Shown here one piece after another: positions 15,246-24,728 of a stretch of DNA of 50,797 nt. The notes beneath the pieces are model-generated. The model was not told the origin of the DNA, made no database searches, and was given only the letters and a program-made list of their open reading frames with translations. Source of the DNA: Campylobacterales bacterium. Its GTDB lineage: Bacteria; Campylobacterota; Campylobacteria; Campylobacterales; Sulfurospirillaceae. The stretch's first letter is position 1, and the number at the start of each line of letters is the position of its first letter. The stretch lies in assembly GCA_024280575.1 (NCBI GenBank), contig JAJRPV010000062.1, positions 1-50,797 of the forward strand, read 5' to 3'. A program made the translations under genes and the position numbers.

Positions 15246-16389
15246 CGAAAAAAGATCTCTTATTCGTTTTTTATCTATCTATATGATATCAACTCTAACT
15301 CTATTTTTTATTCTTTCTTATATCTACTATAATACAAATAGAAAAGATATAATTGATAGAGAGTTAAGCAATTTAAGAGTTAAGGCAAATAATTTAACTT
15401 ATAAAATTATATAACTTCACAAATCTCAAGATAAAATTTTATACTATCCAAATCCAAAAGAGTATAAAAGTGCAATTTTTAATTTGAATAAAAACCATAT
15501 CTTTGGTAGCTTAAAGCTTGATAACTTAAACAATCTTAAAAAAAATAAAAATAAAATCTACTATATAAAAAAGATTAAACCATACTATCTTGGTGCTGCA
15601 TATTTACTAATTGAAAGTCCTATTGACAAAAGCTCAATTGATAAACTAAAAAAAGATTTAATTCTGTTTTTTATAGGTGCATTTATACTATTTTCTATAC
15701 TTGCATACTTTCTTGGTAAAATATTTATAAAGCCTATGAAGAGTTATGTTGAGCAGTTAAATAGCTTTATACAAGATACAACACACGAATTAAATACCCC
15801 GATTAGCACGATTTTAAATAATATAGAGCTAATTGAGAGTTTTGGTGAGTGTAAAAAAAACCAAGAGGAGTTAGATAGAATAAAGATAGCTTCACTTACA
15901 CTCAATCATATCTATGATGATTTAACATACCTAAAATTAAACAATAAATACTATAGAAAAGCAGAAAAGATTGATGTTGCAAAGCTTTTGCAAGAGAGAC
16001 TAAAATACTTCTCTTTAATGTTTAAGCCAAAAGATTTAAGAGTAAAAAGCTTGGTTGATAACTGCATATTAAATATAGATAGAAGTGATATAATTAGAGT
16101 AATTGACAATTTAATATCAAATGCAATAAAGTATAGTAAATTTGACTCAAAAATAGAGATTATTTTAAATAAAGAAGAGTTTATTGTTAAAGATGAAGGT
16201 ATAGGAATAAAAGAAGATGAGTTAAAAAATATTACAAAAAGATTTATACGAGCAAACAGAAGTGAGGGTGGCTTTGGAATAGGTTTAAATGTGGTAGATA
16301 GCATTATAAAATATTATGGATACTCTATGAGTATAGAATCTAAAGAGAATCTTTATACAAAGGTAACAATAAAATGGCAAAAAAATTAA
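15235..16389 (+). pseudogene. Sensor histidine kinase with one in-frame TAA
   Basis: One reading frame of 384 codons runs from TTG at 15235 to 16389, broken only by TAA at 15412-15414 (codon 60), which one base change from CAA would explain. The N-terminal part has a TM helix at about 14-32 and the start of a short periplasmic sensor. After the stop come the rest of the sensor, a second TM near 150, the phospho-acceptor His at about 184 in HELNTPISTI, the N box NLISNAIKYSK, and the G boxes DEGIGIKEDE and GGFGIGLNVV. The catalytic half is intact, and a TTG at 15484 could restart translation of a kinase lacking the first helix. It may be a true mutation, a sequencing error or a restart. Confidence 0.85.
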
Positions 16390-16718
16390 TTTTTTTGATA
16401 TTTGTAACAAGCTTACTATTTGCAAATAAGAGCAACTTACAAACAAGTTGTTTAAGTTGTCATCAAAAGCAAAATATACCATCTGAAATAATTTATAAAA
16501 AATATTTGTTAAAATATAGCACCAAAGAGGCTATTGAAAAAGCAATATTTAGCTACCTTGAAAATCCCTCTATAAAAAATTCAGTTTTACCAAAACCTTT
16601 TTTTAAAAAGTTTAAAATAAAAGAGCCATTAAACTTGAATGATGATAAATTAAAAACTCTTATCGATAGTTTTATTGAAAAATTTGACTTAAAAAAGAGA
16701 CTAAAACTGCAAAGTTAA
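16374..16718 (+). CDS. Small exported CxxCH protein
   Basis: 114 residues with a signal peptide (1-17, ending LLFA) and one haem-binding motif CLSCH at about 26-30. The rest is short and basic, without a clear Met ligand. It overlaps the 3' end of the kinase frame by 16 bases. It resembles a truncated monohaem cytochrome and, with the cytochrome/EF-hand protein at the front of the module, brackets the two-component pair with haem proteins. No named family can be given. Confidence 0.78.
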   Translation: MAKKLIFLIFVTSLLFANKSNLQTSCLSCHQKQNIPSEIIYKKYLLKYSTKEAIEKAIFSYLENPSIKNSVLPKPFFKKFKIKEPLNLNDDKLKTLIDSFIEKFDLKKRLKLQS

Positions 16719-16766
16719 TATTTAGTTCACATTAAAAAGATACAATCGCATAAAAAAGGTCTATTT

Positions 16767-18050
16767 ATGCGATATTTACTATTAGTCTCTTTGTATGTAG
16801 CTACCTCTTTTGCTTCTACTTTAAGTGAACTTGAGAGTTATACCTTAAAGCACTCACCAATTTTGCTAAAAGCAAAAAGTGCTATAAAAGGTGCTTCGTT
16901 AAAACAAAAGTTAAATAGTGTTAAAAAATTTGGCGAAATTGATTTGGTAGGCTCTACAACTCACTATAATATAGAAAGAACACTTGCACCATTGCCACCA
17001 AGTGCTATAAAGAGTGGTTTGCCAATAACTGCAAGTAAAGATATATACTCAATAGGAGCTAACTACTCTGTTGCACTATTTACAGGCTTTGCTCAAACAA
17101 GAGATATTGAGATTGCAAAACTATCAAAAACTATGACTAAAACAAAATATAAATTAAGCAAAGAGGAGATTATCTATAATATTCGCTCATTATATCTCTC
17201 TACTTTAGCTCAAAAAGAGCTTTTAAAGGCACAAAATAGCTATATTAATGCACTTAAAAAACTAAATAAAACTATAAAGCTTGAAGTCTCTCTTGGTAAA
17301 AAAGCAAAAATTGATTTAATTAAAAGCCAAAGTGAAATAGAGCTTGCAAAAGTGCAAAAAGAAGCAATTATTGCTAATATAAATATTACTAAAGCAACAC
17401 TAAGCTCTCTTGTAGGCAAAAAAGTTAGCAAAGTTTCACCACTAAAAATTGCAGTAAAAAAGCCAATATATAATATTAACTCTTTAGTAAATCAAGCTTA
17501 TAGCTTATCAAAAGTTAAAATTGAGGATATAGAGATTGCAAAAGCAACCAAAACAATTCAAAAAGCACAAGCTTCAAAATATCCACAAGTTGCTTTAAGT
17601 GCCTACTATGGAAGAAATTATGGTGCTGATGTCAATACAGATAAATGGGACAGTGAAACAAACTGGCAAGTTGGAATTAATGCAAAATACAACTTTATCG
17701 ATTTTGGCAAAAGCAATACAAATATAGAGTTGGCAAAGCTTAGCAGACTTCAAGCAAAATTGCAAAGAAATCAGACTCTATTAAATCTTAAAAAATCAAT
17801 CATAGAAGCTATGGAAAAGCTTAAATTATCATATGCTCAATATATAGGCGATAAGTCCCAATTAAGATTGGTAAAAAAGAGTGCTCAAATAGAAGAGGTT
17901 AGATATAAAAATGATTTAAGCACAATAAATGATTTGCTTCTTGCAAAGTCAAAAGTTTTGCTATCTCAAGCAAAAGTGATTCAAAGTAAATACAATTATA
18001 AAAAAGCAAAATTCTATTTAGATTATATTTTGGAAAAAGGGGTTAAGTAG
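16767..18050 (+). CDS. TolC-like outer membrane efflux protein
   Basis: 427 residues with a signal peptide (1-16, ending SFAST). Two long repeats rich in helical Lys/Leu/Ser segments match the outer membrane factor family: the first with SIGANYSVALFTGFAQTRDIEIAKLS, the second with WQVGINAKYNFIDFGKSNTNIELAKLS. It forms the outer membrane channel of a tripartite pump. The stop overlaps the GTG start of the membrane fusion gene. A new promoter may lie in the 48-base gap before it. Confidence 0.92.
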   Translation: MRYLLLVSLYVATSFASTLSELESYTLKHSPILLKAKSAIKGASLKQKLNSVKKFGEIDLVGSTTHYNIERTLAPLPPSAIKSGLPITASKDIYSIGANYSVALFTGFAQTRDIEIAKLSKTMTKTKYKLSKEEIIYNIRSLYLSTLAQKELLKAQNSYINALKKLNKTIKLEVSLGKKAKIDLIKSQSEIELAKVQKEAIIANINITKATLSSLVGKKVSKVSPLKIAVKKPIYNINSLVNQAYSLSKVKIEDIEIAKATKTIQKAQASKYPQVALSAYYGRNYGADVNTDKWDSETNWQVGINAKYNFIDFGKSNTNIELAKLSRLQAKLQRNQTLLNLKKSIIEAMEKLKLSYAQYIGDKSQLRLVKKSAQIEEVRYKNDLSTINDLLLAKSKVLLSQAKVIQSKYNYKKAKFYLDYILEKGVK

Positions 18051-19132
18051 TGAAAAAAGTAGTAATAACAGTAATAACATTAGCAGTTGTCGGATTTATT
18101 GGATATAAAGGAAAATCTCTTGTAAACCAAAGAGAAGATGAGATAAAAAGTGTCCCTTTGCCTACACCACAATATGTGAAAGCTAAGCTCTATAAAGCAA
18201 AAACAGGCAATGAGACCTTAACAAAAGGCTATGTTGCAAATGTAGAGTCTCAAAAGAGTATTAAAATCTCTACAAAATTAGCTGGAAAGATAAAAAAGAT
18301 TTTTGTTCAAGAGTCTCAAGAGATTAAAAGAGGAAAGCTTTTAGTAAAAATTGATGAGAGTGAAATTTTATCAAATCTAAAAGCACTAAAAAGCAATCTT
18401 AATACTCAAAAATCTGATTTAGAGATAGCAAAAAAGATATATCAAAGAAATATAAAGCTCTTTAAAGTTGGTGCATTGCCAAAAGAGAAGTTAGAGCTAT
18501 CAAGCCTATCAGTTAAAGCAAAACAGAGTGCCATAGCAAATACAAAATCAAAAATTGCACAGATTCAAAACCAATTAACTTATCTTAATATAAAAGCCCC
18601 TTTTGATGGAGCAGTAGATGCACTGCTAATGCATGAAGGAGATTTAGCAGTAGCAGGAAAACCTATTTTAGCAATTTCAAGCAATCAAAAAAAGCTCTTA
18701 ATTACATTTAATAAAGATGATAACTTAAAAGAAAAAGATGAAGTTTATTATAAACAAAAGAATATTGGCTCTATTAAATCTATCTATAAAGTTGCAAAAA
18801 ATGGCTTAAATGTAGCAGAGATAAAGCTAAATAAAGAGATAGATGCATTGCCAGGAAGCACGATAGAAATTAAAATAAAAGTAGCGGATGCCAAAGGTTG
18901 CATTATCCCTCAAGATGCAATTTTACAAACAAGCAAAGGGGTATTTATATATGAGTACAGCAATAGTAGTTTTACAAAAGTTAAAATTAACCCTTTAGTT
19001 CAAAGTGATAAATTTGTAGTGATTAAAAGTTGTCCTAAAAATCCTATTGCTATAGCAAATCAAACAACCCTTGCATCACTAATTGCTTATCAAAATGTTC
19101 AAATTATTGGAGATAGCAATGCATCAAGATAA
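18050..19132 (+). CDS. RND efflux membrane fusion protein
   Basis: 360 residues with an N-terminal membrane anchor (about 4-18). A lipoyl-like half-motif (IKKIFVQESQEIKRGKLLVKID), a helical hairpin (about 100-170) and the second lipoyl half (LTYLNIKAPFDGAVDALLMHEGDLAVAGKPI) identify a HlyD/AcrA-type periplasmic adaptor. The C-terminal part is the beta-barrel and membrane-proximal domain. GTG start overlapping the TolC stop; the following RND gene starts 14 bases before its end. Confidence 0.92.
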   Translation: MKKVVITVITLAVVGFIGYKGKSLVNQREDEIKSVPLPTPQYVKAKLYKAKTGNETLTKGYVANVESQKSIKISTKLAGKIKKIFVQESQEIKRGKLLVKIDESEILSNLKALKSNLNTQKSDLEIAKKIYQRNIKLFKVGALPKEKLELSSLSVKAKQSAIANTKSKIAQIQNQLTYLNIKAPFDGAVDALLMHEGDLAVAGKPILAISSNQKKLLITFNKDDNLKEKDEVYYKQKNIGSIKSIYKVAKNGLNVAEIKLNKEIDALPGSTIEIKIKVADAKGCIIPQDAILQTSKGVFIYEYSNSSFTKVKINPLVQSDKFVVIKSCPKNPIAIANQTTLASLIAYQNVQIIGDSNASR

Positions 19133-22100
19133 AAAAACTTGGGTTGAAAAAATCTTAAAAAAACCACATATTATTATATCTTTTTTAGCACTATTTTTAA
19201 TGATGGGAATAGTTGGATATAAAAATATGCCAAGAAATCTATTTCCAGACTCAAACTATCCTGAAGTTGCGGTTGTTATTGTTGAACCGGGTGCTTCTGC
19301 AAAAAGCCTTGCAAGTAATGTTGCAGTTCCTGTTGAAGAGGAGCTATACTCTATCGATGAGATTAGAAGAGTTTACTCATCTACAATAGATGAAGTAACT
19401 GTTATAAGTGCAGAATTTGAGTATAGTAAAGATATAGGAACTGCAGTAAATGATGTAAGCAGTGCTATTTCAAAAATAAAATCAAAACTGCCAAGTGATA
19501 TAAAAGAGCCTCAAATTATAAAAATAACAGTTGCAACCCCGCCAATTGAAGTTATATCAATGTCTCCAAAAACAAAAGATATGACTCTTGAAGAGGTTGG
19601 AGAGATTGCACAAAATAAAATTAAGCATAAACTTTTAAAGTTAAAAGGTGTTGCAAATGTAGATATTTTTGGTGGATTTAAAAGAGAGTTACAAATTATT
19701 GTTGATAAAAATAAGCTTGACTCTTTACATCTTACACTATCTGAAGTAATTGCAACTTTGCAAAAAAATGATAAAGATTTTGCACTTGGATTTATTACAA
19801 ATCAAAAGAGCAGATACCTGCTTAAATCTCAAGGGAAAAGAGATAGAGTTGAAGCTATAAAAAATATAAATATTACACCATCAATTAAAATAAAAGATAT
19901 TGCAAAGGTCTATTTTGGACACTATGAAAATAGTTCAGAGTATTTTGGAAATGGCAAAAGAGCAATCGCACTATCTGTCCAAAGAGCAACAACTTCAGAT
20001 GTTATAAAAACTGTTAACATAGTTGAAAAAAAGATAGAAGAGTTAAAAAAAGAGTATCCAAATATCAGTTTTGAAGTAAGCGATACTCAAAAAGACACAA
20101 TAGAGCTTAGCACAAACAATATGTTTGAATCTCTAAGAGATGCTATTGTGATGTCAACGATAGTTGTGTTTTTATTTTTGGCAAGCTTTAGACAAATTTT
20201 GGTTGTGCTTGTAACTATCCCTCTTGTGTATGCATCAACAGTTGCTCTAATGTCACTTGTTGGGCTTGATTTTAATGTTATTACACTTACTGCTATTATT
20301 TTAGCTCTTGGACTGCTTCTTGATGATACAGTTGTTGTAATGGAAAATATTGAAAGACACTATCAAGAGTTAAGAGAGGATATACAAAAGGCTGTGCTTG
20401 ATGGCACAAAAGAGATTATGTTTGCAGATCTAAGCGGAACTGTTACAACTATGATAGCTTTGGCACCTATGCTTTTTGTTGGTGGATACCCGCAAACAAT
20501 ATTTGCACCACTTGCTGGAACTTTGCTTTTAGCTTTAGTTGCATCTTATGTGATATCTATTCTTGTAGTGCCGCTATTATCGCTTTATGTTTTGCCTTTT
20601 GAGCACCCTTTTATAATTAAAGCTGAAGAGTTTTTTAATAGCTTTATTAGTAAGGCAAATGATTATATACAAGCCTTTTTTGCAACTATTGTTAAGTGGA
20701 TTGTATCGCACTGGACTAAAGGGGTTGTAGCATTTGCAATTTTAATAGCTCTTTTTATCTCTTCTATAAAAATAATTATGCCAATAGTTGGTCAAGAGCT
20801 AACACCTCCTATGGATACCGGTGAGATAAATATAAAAATTACTATGCAAAGCAATTTGCCAATAAGTAAGAGTGCAGAGGTTTTAGAGAAAATAAATAAA
20901 ATCTTAAAAGAGCAAGGTAAGCTTTTAAGAGTTTCAGGAAGTATTGGAAGCGAAGCTGGAGTTATGAGTATAGGAAGTGGTGGCGGAATAGACAACCTTA
21001 CTATCAAAGCAACCTATATAGATAGACACCATAGAAAAAAAAATATTTGGCAAATATCAAGAGCAATAAGAGAAAAAATCGCAAAAATCGCAGAGGTAAA
21101 ATATTTTGATGTAACGCCAGCTGGTGGAACAGCAATGTCTAGTATTAGAGGAAATGTAGATGCAACATTAAGTAGTGATAATCTTGAATCACTTCTTAAG
21201 GCAAAAGAGGCAGTATTTAAAGCACTATCAAATACAAAAGGGGTAGTATCGGTTTTAACAACTTGGGATATGGATAAGATAGTTTATGATTTAGATATAG
21301 ATGAAGCTAAAGCAAAAGAGTATGGTTTAAATAGAGAAGATATTACAAAACAGGTGCAATTAGCACTTCGTGGAGCATTAGTTGCATCTTTCCCCAAAAG
21401 TAACAATATTGATTATGGTATAAGAGTATGGTTAAAAAAAGAGCAAATTGACCAAAAGGGTAAAATCTTATCTATGTTAATAGATACTAAAAAAGGCAAA
21501 ATTCCTTTAAGCAAATTTGCAACTATTAAGATAAATTTAGAACCAACACAAATCACAAGAGATGGATTGCAATATACTTTAGATATATATGGCAATCGTG
21601 AAAAAGCAGCAATCTCCCACATAATGGATAGATTTGAAAAGAACTTAGCAAGTGTTAAACTTCCACCTGATGTTAAGCTTGAGCAAACAGGTGATATTAA
21701 GTCGTTTAAAGATGCTGGTGGTAGAATGGTTGGAGCAATTATTGTTGCAGTGGGATTAATATTTTTGACACTAATTGTAATGTTTGGAAACTTTAAAATA
21801 TCTTTAATGATACTATTTTCAATTCCATTAACAGTTGTGGGTGGCTCTTGGGCTATGCTTATAGCAAACTATCATGTATCAATGGCAGCGATGATGGGAT
21901 TTATACTACTTGCAGGAATAATTGTAAATAATGCAATTTTATTAATTCACTTTGCAATAGAGCAGATAAAACTTGGATTAAATAAAAAAGAGGCAATGCT
22001 AAAATCTATAAAAATAAGAACAAGACCAGTTTTAATGACAGCATTTGCAGTAAGTGTAGGTATGCTTCCAGTAGCTCAAGGCTCTGCAATAGGCTTAGAA

Positions 22101-22220
22101 AAATTGGCACCACTTGGAGCAGTAGCAATTGGTGGTTTGATTATAGGAACACTTATGACATTAGTATTTATTCCAGTTGTGTTTATCTGGACAATAAAAG
22201 AGGAAAATGTAAGAGATTAA
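19119..22220 (+). CDS. RND efflux pump, AcrB/HAE1 type
   Basis: 1033 residues from the chosen ATG. Twelve TM helices in the usual 1+5, 1+5 arrangement, with two large periplasmic loops. TM4 carries the proton-relay pair Asp-Asp in ALGLLLDDTVVVMENIERH, and TM10-12 contain GFILLAGIIVNNAILLIHF and RTRPVLMTAF. Met-rich metal sites of CusA pumps were not seen, so it more likely exports organic compounds. GGAG lies 7 bases before ATG 19119; two earlier ATG codons in the frame (19083, 19095) would only lengthen the overlap with the adaptor gene. It ends the plus-strand module; IS remnants follow within 60 bases. Confidence 0.94.
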   Translation: MHQDKKTWVEKILKKPHIIISFLALFLMMGIVGYKNMPRNLFPDSNYPEVAVVIVEPGASAKSLASNVAVPVEEELYSIDEIRRVYSSTIDEVTVISAEFEYSKDIGTAVNDVSSAISKIKSKLPSDIKEPQIIKITVATPPIEVISMSPKTKDMTLEEVGEIAQNKIKHKLLKLKGVANVDIFGGFKRELQIIVDKNKLDSLHLTLSEVIATLQKNDKDFALGFITNQKSRYLLKSQGKRDRVEAIKNINITPSIKIKDIAKVYFGHYENSSEYFGNGKRAIALSVQRATTSDVIKTVNIVEKKIEELKKEYPNISFEVSDTQKDTIELSTNNMFESLRDAIVMSTIVVFLFLASFRQILVVLVTIPLVYASTVALMSLVGLDFNVITLTAIILALGLLLDDTVVVMENIERHYQELREDIQKAVLDGTKEIMFADLSGTVTTMIALAPMLFVGGYPQTIFAPLAGTLLLALVASYVISILVVPLLSLYVLPFEHPFIIKAEEFFNSFISKANDYIQAFFATIVKWIVSHWTKGVVAFAILIALFISSIKIIMPIVGQELTPPMDTGEINIKITMQSNLPISKSAEVLEKINKILKEQGKLLRVSGSIGSEAGVMSIGSGGGIDNLTIKATYIDRHHRKKNIWQISRAIREKIAKIAEVKYFDVTPAGGTAMSSIRGNVDATLSSDNLESLLKAKEAVFKALSNTKGVVSVLTTWDMDKIVYDLDIDEAKAKEYGLNREDITKQVQLALRGALVASFPKSNNIDYGIRVWLKKEQIDQKGKILSMLIDTKKGKIPLSKFATIKINLEPTQITRDGLQYTLDIYGNREKAAISHIMDRFEKNLASVKLPPDVKLEQTGDIKSFKDAGGRMVGAIIVAVGLIFLTLIVMFGNFKISLMILFSIPLTVVGGSWAMLIANYHVSMAAMMGFILLAGIIVNNAILLIHFAIEQIKLGLNKKEAMLKSIKIRTRPVLMTAFAVSVGMLPVAQGSAIGLEKLAPLGAVAIGGLIIGTLMTLVFIPVVFIWTIKEENVRD

Positions 22221-22242
22221 TTTATATTCAATTTATACAACA

Positions 22243-22273
22243 GAGGAAAGAGAGAGGAGAGGAAAGAGAGAGG
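22243..22273. repeat. Purine-rich 16-bp tandem repeat
   Basis: GAGGAAAGAGAGAGG occurs at 22243-22257 and again at 22259-22273, followed by AAAGGGGTCAGGG. It begins 22 bases after the RND stop and marks the left border of a stretch without intact genes. GGGGTCAGG-type ends are often seen beside small transposable elements, but I cannot assign one here. Confidence 0.6.
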
Positions 22274-22451
22274 AAAGGGGTCAGGGTTTGACTTTTGAGG
22301 ACTGTAATAAATTCTGTGTCAACACCTGATGTCTCCTGAAATTATATCGTAAATTCAAAGCATCTTTCAGCCTTTTTTTAAATGAATATTAAGTTGATGT
22401 CAAGTGCCACCCAAATATCCCCCAAAACGACACTTAAATATCTACCAGCTC

Positions 22452-22724
22452 TGGGTGGGTCAAAATTCGTCAAAAACAACAATTTCAGAGCCTATTGGAC
22501 AAATTATCTGTACTACCAACACCATAGAAGGTTTCAAGAAGCAAGTGAGAAAAATTACAAAATCCAAAGGAGGTTTCAGCAATAACGAATCACTTTTTAA
22601 ACTGCTATTTCTGATTTGTCAGGATATTTCAAAAAAATGGGAAAAATCTATCTCCAACTAGGGAGAGATTATCTCTGAGTTTTTTATCCATTTCAGTGAA
22701 AGATTAGAGGGGAAAATAAGATGA
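22452..22724 (+). pseudogene. IS256-family transposase, C-terminal remnant
   Basis: The frame shows IICTTNTIEGF, then KQVRKITKSKGGF, NNESLFKLLFLICQDISKKWEKSISN, which match the conserved C-terminal part of IS256/Mutator transposases (IIYTTNTIEG and the KW-x2-PI-x-NW block). At 22659-22661 an in-frame TAG replaces the codon for the conserved Trp of NWG, and the frame goes on with GEIISEFFIHFSERLEG to TGA at 22722. The catalytic N-terminal two thirds are missing. Together with the purine repeat and AGGACTGTAATAAATTCTG near 22299 this is a decayed insertion at the right border of the efflux module. No other gene lies between 22221 and 22765. Confidence 0.8.
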
Positions 22725-22765
22725 GCTATATTATAATGAATTTCTCAAAAAGCGGTGAATTTGGC

Positions 22766-23451
22766 TTACACAAAACACGGGACAGTCTCTTTATGGGGAC
22801 ATTCCGACACTCTGCTGATATCTTTAGCAATGTACCTTACAGCTTCAAGAGGATTTGCAAATAGATTTTGAGCGAAACACTCAAGCTCTTTCTTCATCCC
22901 GTATCCACAGGTTAGGGCTAGTGCATTTACATTTGCACTTTTTGCACTTTGCATATCCATAACAGTATCTCCTATCATCCATGCATCTTCTTTTTTAGCA
23001 TTAAGCTCCTTCAAAGCTTTAAGTATAGGCTCGGGGTGAGGTTTGGGATTAAAAACATCTTCTCTGCCAATAAGAACTTTAAAATACCTCAAAATACCCA
23101 TATGCTCCAACAATTCAACGGAATATCTCTTGGTTTTTGTTGTAACTACACCAAGGGTTGCAACTGCATCGGCTTCCTCAAGTGCCTCTTTTGCATAAGG
23201 AAGAAGGGTTGTTTTTTGCGCTGATATAGATCTGTAATGTTTTTATATACCTCTACAATTTCATTTATATTTGAAGTTTTAATTCCAAGTTTTTCATACA
23301 TGATATCAAGTGGATATCCGATGAGGGATTTTATCTGCTCATCGTCATAATTTTTTAGATTAAAGTAGTTAAAGCTCTGTTTAAAACTCTCCAAAATAGC
23401 CTCAGTAGAGTCTATAAGAGTGCCGTCTAAATCAAATAGTATAGTTGTCAT
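22766..23451 (-). pseudogene. gph: HAD phosphatase (phosphoglycolate phosphatase-like), frameshifted
   Basis: N-terminal part from ATG 23451 (AGGAAAATT before it) has the HAD motif I, LFDLDGTLIDS. The frame is lost near 23214-23219 at a run of six T (A on the coding strand). One inserted base would join ITDLYQ to the frame reading TTLLPYAKEALEEADAVATLGVVTTKTKRYSVELL, which holds motif II (VTTK), and then to FNPKPHPEPILKAL (motif III Lys) and WMIGDTVMDMQSAKSA (motif IV). With that repair the protein is about 229 residues, usual for Gph. A homopolymer error or a real slip are both possible. The last residues, SECPHKETVPCFV, look unlike the family and may derive from the adjoining mobile-element debris. 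Confidence 0.85.
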
Positions 23452-23552
23452 AATTTTCCTACATGTAGAGCTAATGGAATTATACAATAACTTACTTTAA
23501 CGAAGCAATAAAGCATCAATAAAACCACTATGGGCACAAAAGGTATGTAAGA

Positions 23553-24728
23553 TCAGTATATAACTTTGAAAATATTTTTGTTATCTTTATACTCATAATC
23601 TAATTTAAAGCCATTTGATTTAAGTATGTGATTTGCAATATATATACCTAAACTCAGCTTATTTGAGTCTTGATTATAGGATGGTTCAAAGTAGTTTTCA
23701 AGCGGGTATTTTAATCTTGGTGCTTCGTTTATAAATAGTATGGTGTCATCTTTGGTTTTTATGGTAACTTTTTGATTTTTTGAGTATTTTATGCCGTTGT
23801 CTATGAGATTTTTCAAAGCTATGATAAAGAGTTTGAAATCTATATTTAATTTTATATTTTCATACTCTTTGACAACTTTTTCCTCTTCGCAAAAACTTAT
23901 ATCAATCGCACTATCAATCAAATCGTCTAAAAAGTAGCTTTGAATATTTATAGACTCTTTAAGGGATAAAAACCGCTCTATTTGCGCAAACTCATCTATT
24001 AGATGTTCAAGCCTGTAAAAAACTCTCTTTAGAAGCTCCTTGTTAATCTCATCAGGTGGAAGTTCTGCCAAAAGTTTGCCTTTCGTGATAGGAGTTTTTA
24101 GCTCATGCATTATATTTCTGACAAAAATATCCCTTGAAAGCTTCAACTCTTTTAGTCTTTTCACGCTCTTCTTAAACTCCTTTGCCAGAGTTGCTATCTC
24201 GTCTCCCCCTTCTATATCCAAAACTATATCGAAGTTTTCATTGGCAAGTTTTTTAACTTGGGCATGCAGTCTTTTTAAAGGTAGTAGCTTTTTCACAACT
24301 ATGATATACAAAAACATCAAAGTTGCAACAATGATTGCAAATATGACAAAAAAGAGCCTCTTGTCGTAACTTAGATGTTTTTTATCTTGCAGCAAAATCT
24401 CGCCTCTTGGCATCTTAAAATAAAAATAAAAATTTTTATGATATTTCAGGTAAACTATATCTTTTTTGCCTATTTTAAATCTATATAAAACTCGTGATTT
24501 CTTTACTATATCATCTTTTTTGTCTATATACCTATAACCTAGATTTGCCAAATCACCCATAACATCTCTTAGCGCCTTATGGTTAAAATACGACACCCTG
24601 TTTTGCACATATCTATATCTTTGCAACTCCAGATTTTTATTTAAGAGAAAGAAACTTGAGATTATAAGTATAATTGAGAGAGTAAACGAAACGGTAATGA
24701 TAAAAAATATAGACTCTTTTTTTAACAT
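23553..24728 (-). CDS. ArsS-like sensor histidine kinase
   Basis: 391 residues. TM helices at about 8-29 and 123-146 frame a periplasmic domain of about 90 residues, then a HAMP-like segment (150-200), the phospho-acceptor His208 in NIMHELKTPITKGK, the N box LIDNGIKYSKNQ and a shortened ATP-binding region ending LGIYIANHILKSNG. Length, compact sensor and the IMHELKTPI block resemble ArsS-type kinases of Helicobacter and Campylobacter, some of which sense acid. It starts seven bases inside the end of the response regulator gene. The third gene of a cytochrome c, regulator, kinase cassette. Confidence 0.9.
   Translation of the reverse strand: MLKKESIFFIITVSFTLSIILIISSFFLLNKNLELQRYRYVQNRVSYFNHKALRDVMGDLANLGYRYIDKKDDIVKKSRVLYRFKIGKKDIVYLKYHKNFYFYFKMPRGEILLQDKKHLSYDKRLFFVIFAIIVATLMFLYIIVVKKLLPLKRLHAQVKKLANENFDIVLDIEGGDEIATLAKEFKKSVKRLKELKLSRDIFVRNIMHELKTPITKGKLLAELPPDEINKELLKRVFYRLEHLIDEFAQIERFLSLKESINIQSYFLDDLIDSAIDISFCEEEKVVKEYENIKLNIDFKLFIIALKNLIDNGIKYSKNQKVTIKTKDDTILFINEAPRLKYPLENYFEPSYNQDSNKLSLGIYIANHILKSNGFKLDYEYKDNKNIFKVIY

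Noticed and set aside
19083-19118. Earlier start of the RND pump
   Set aside because: It would overlap the adaptor gene by 50 bases; GGAG stands at proper distance before ATG 19119 and the protein then begins with a typical short N-terminus before TM1.
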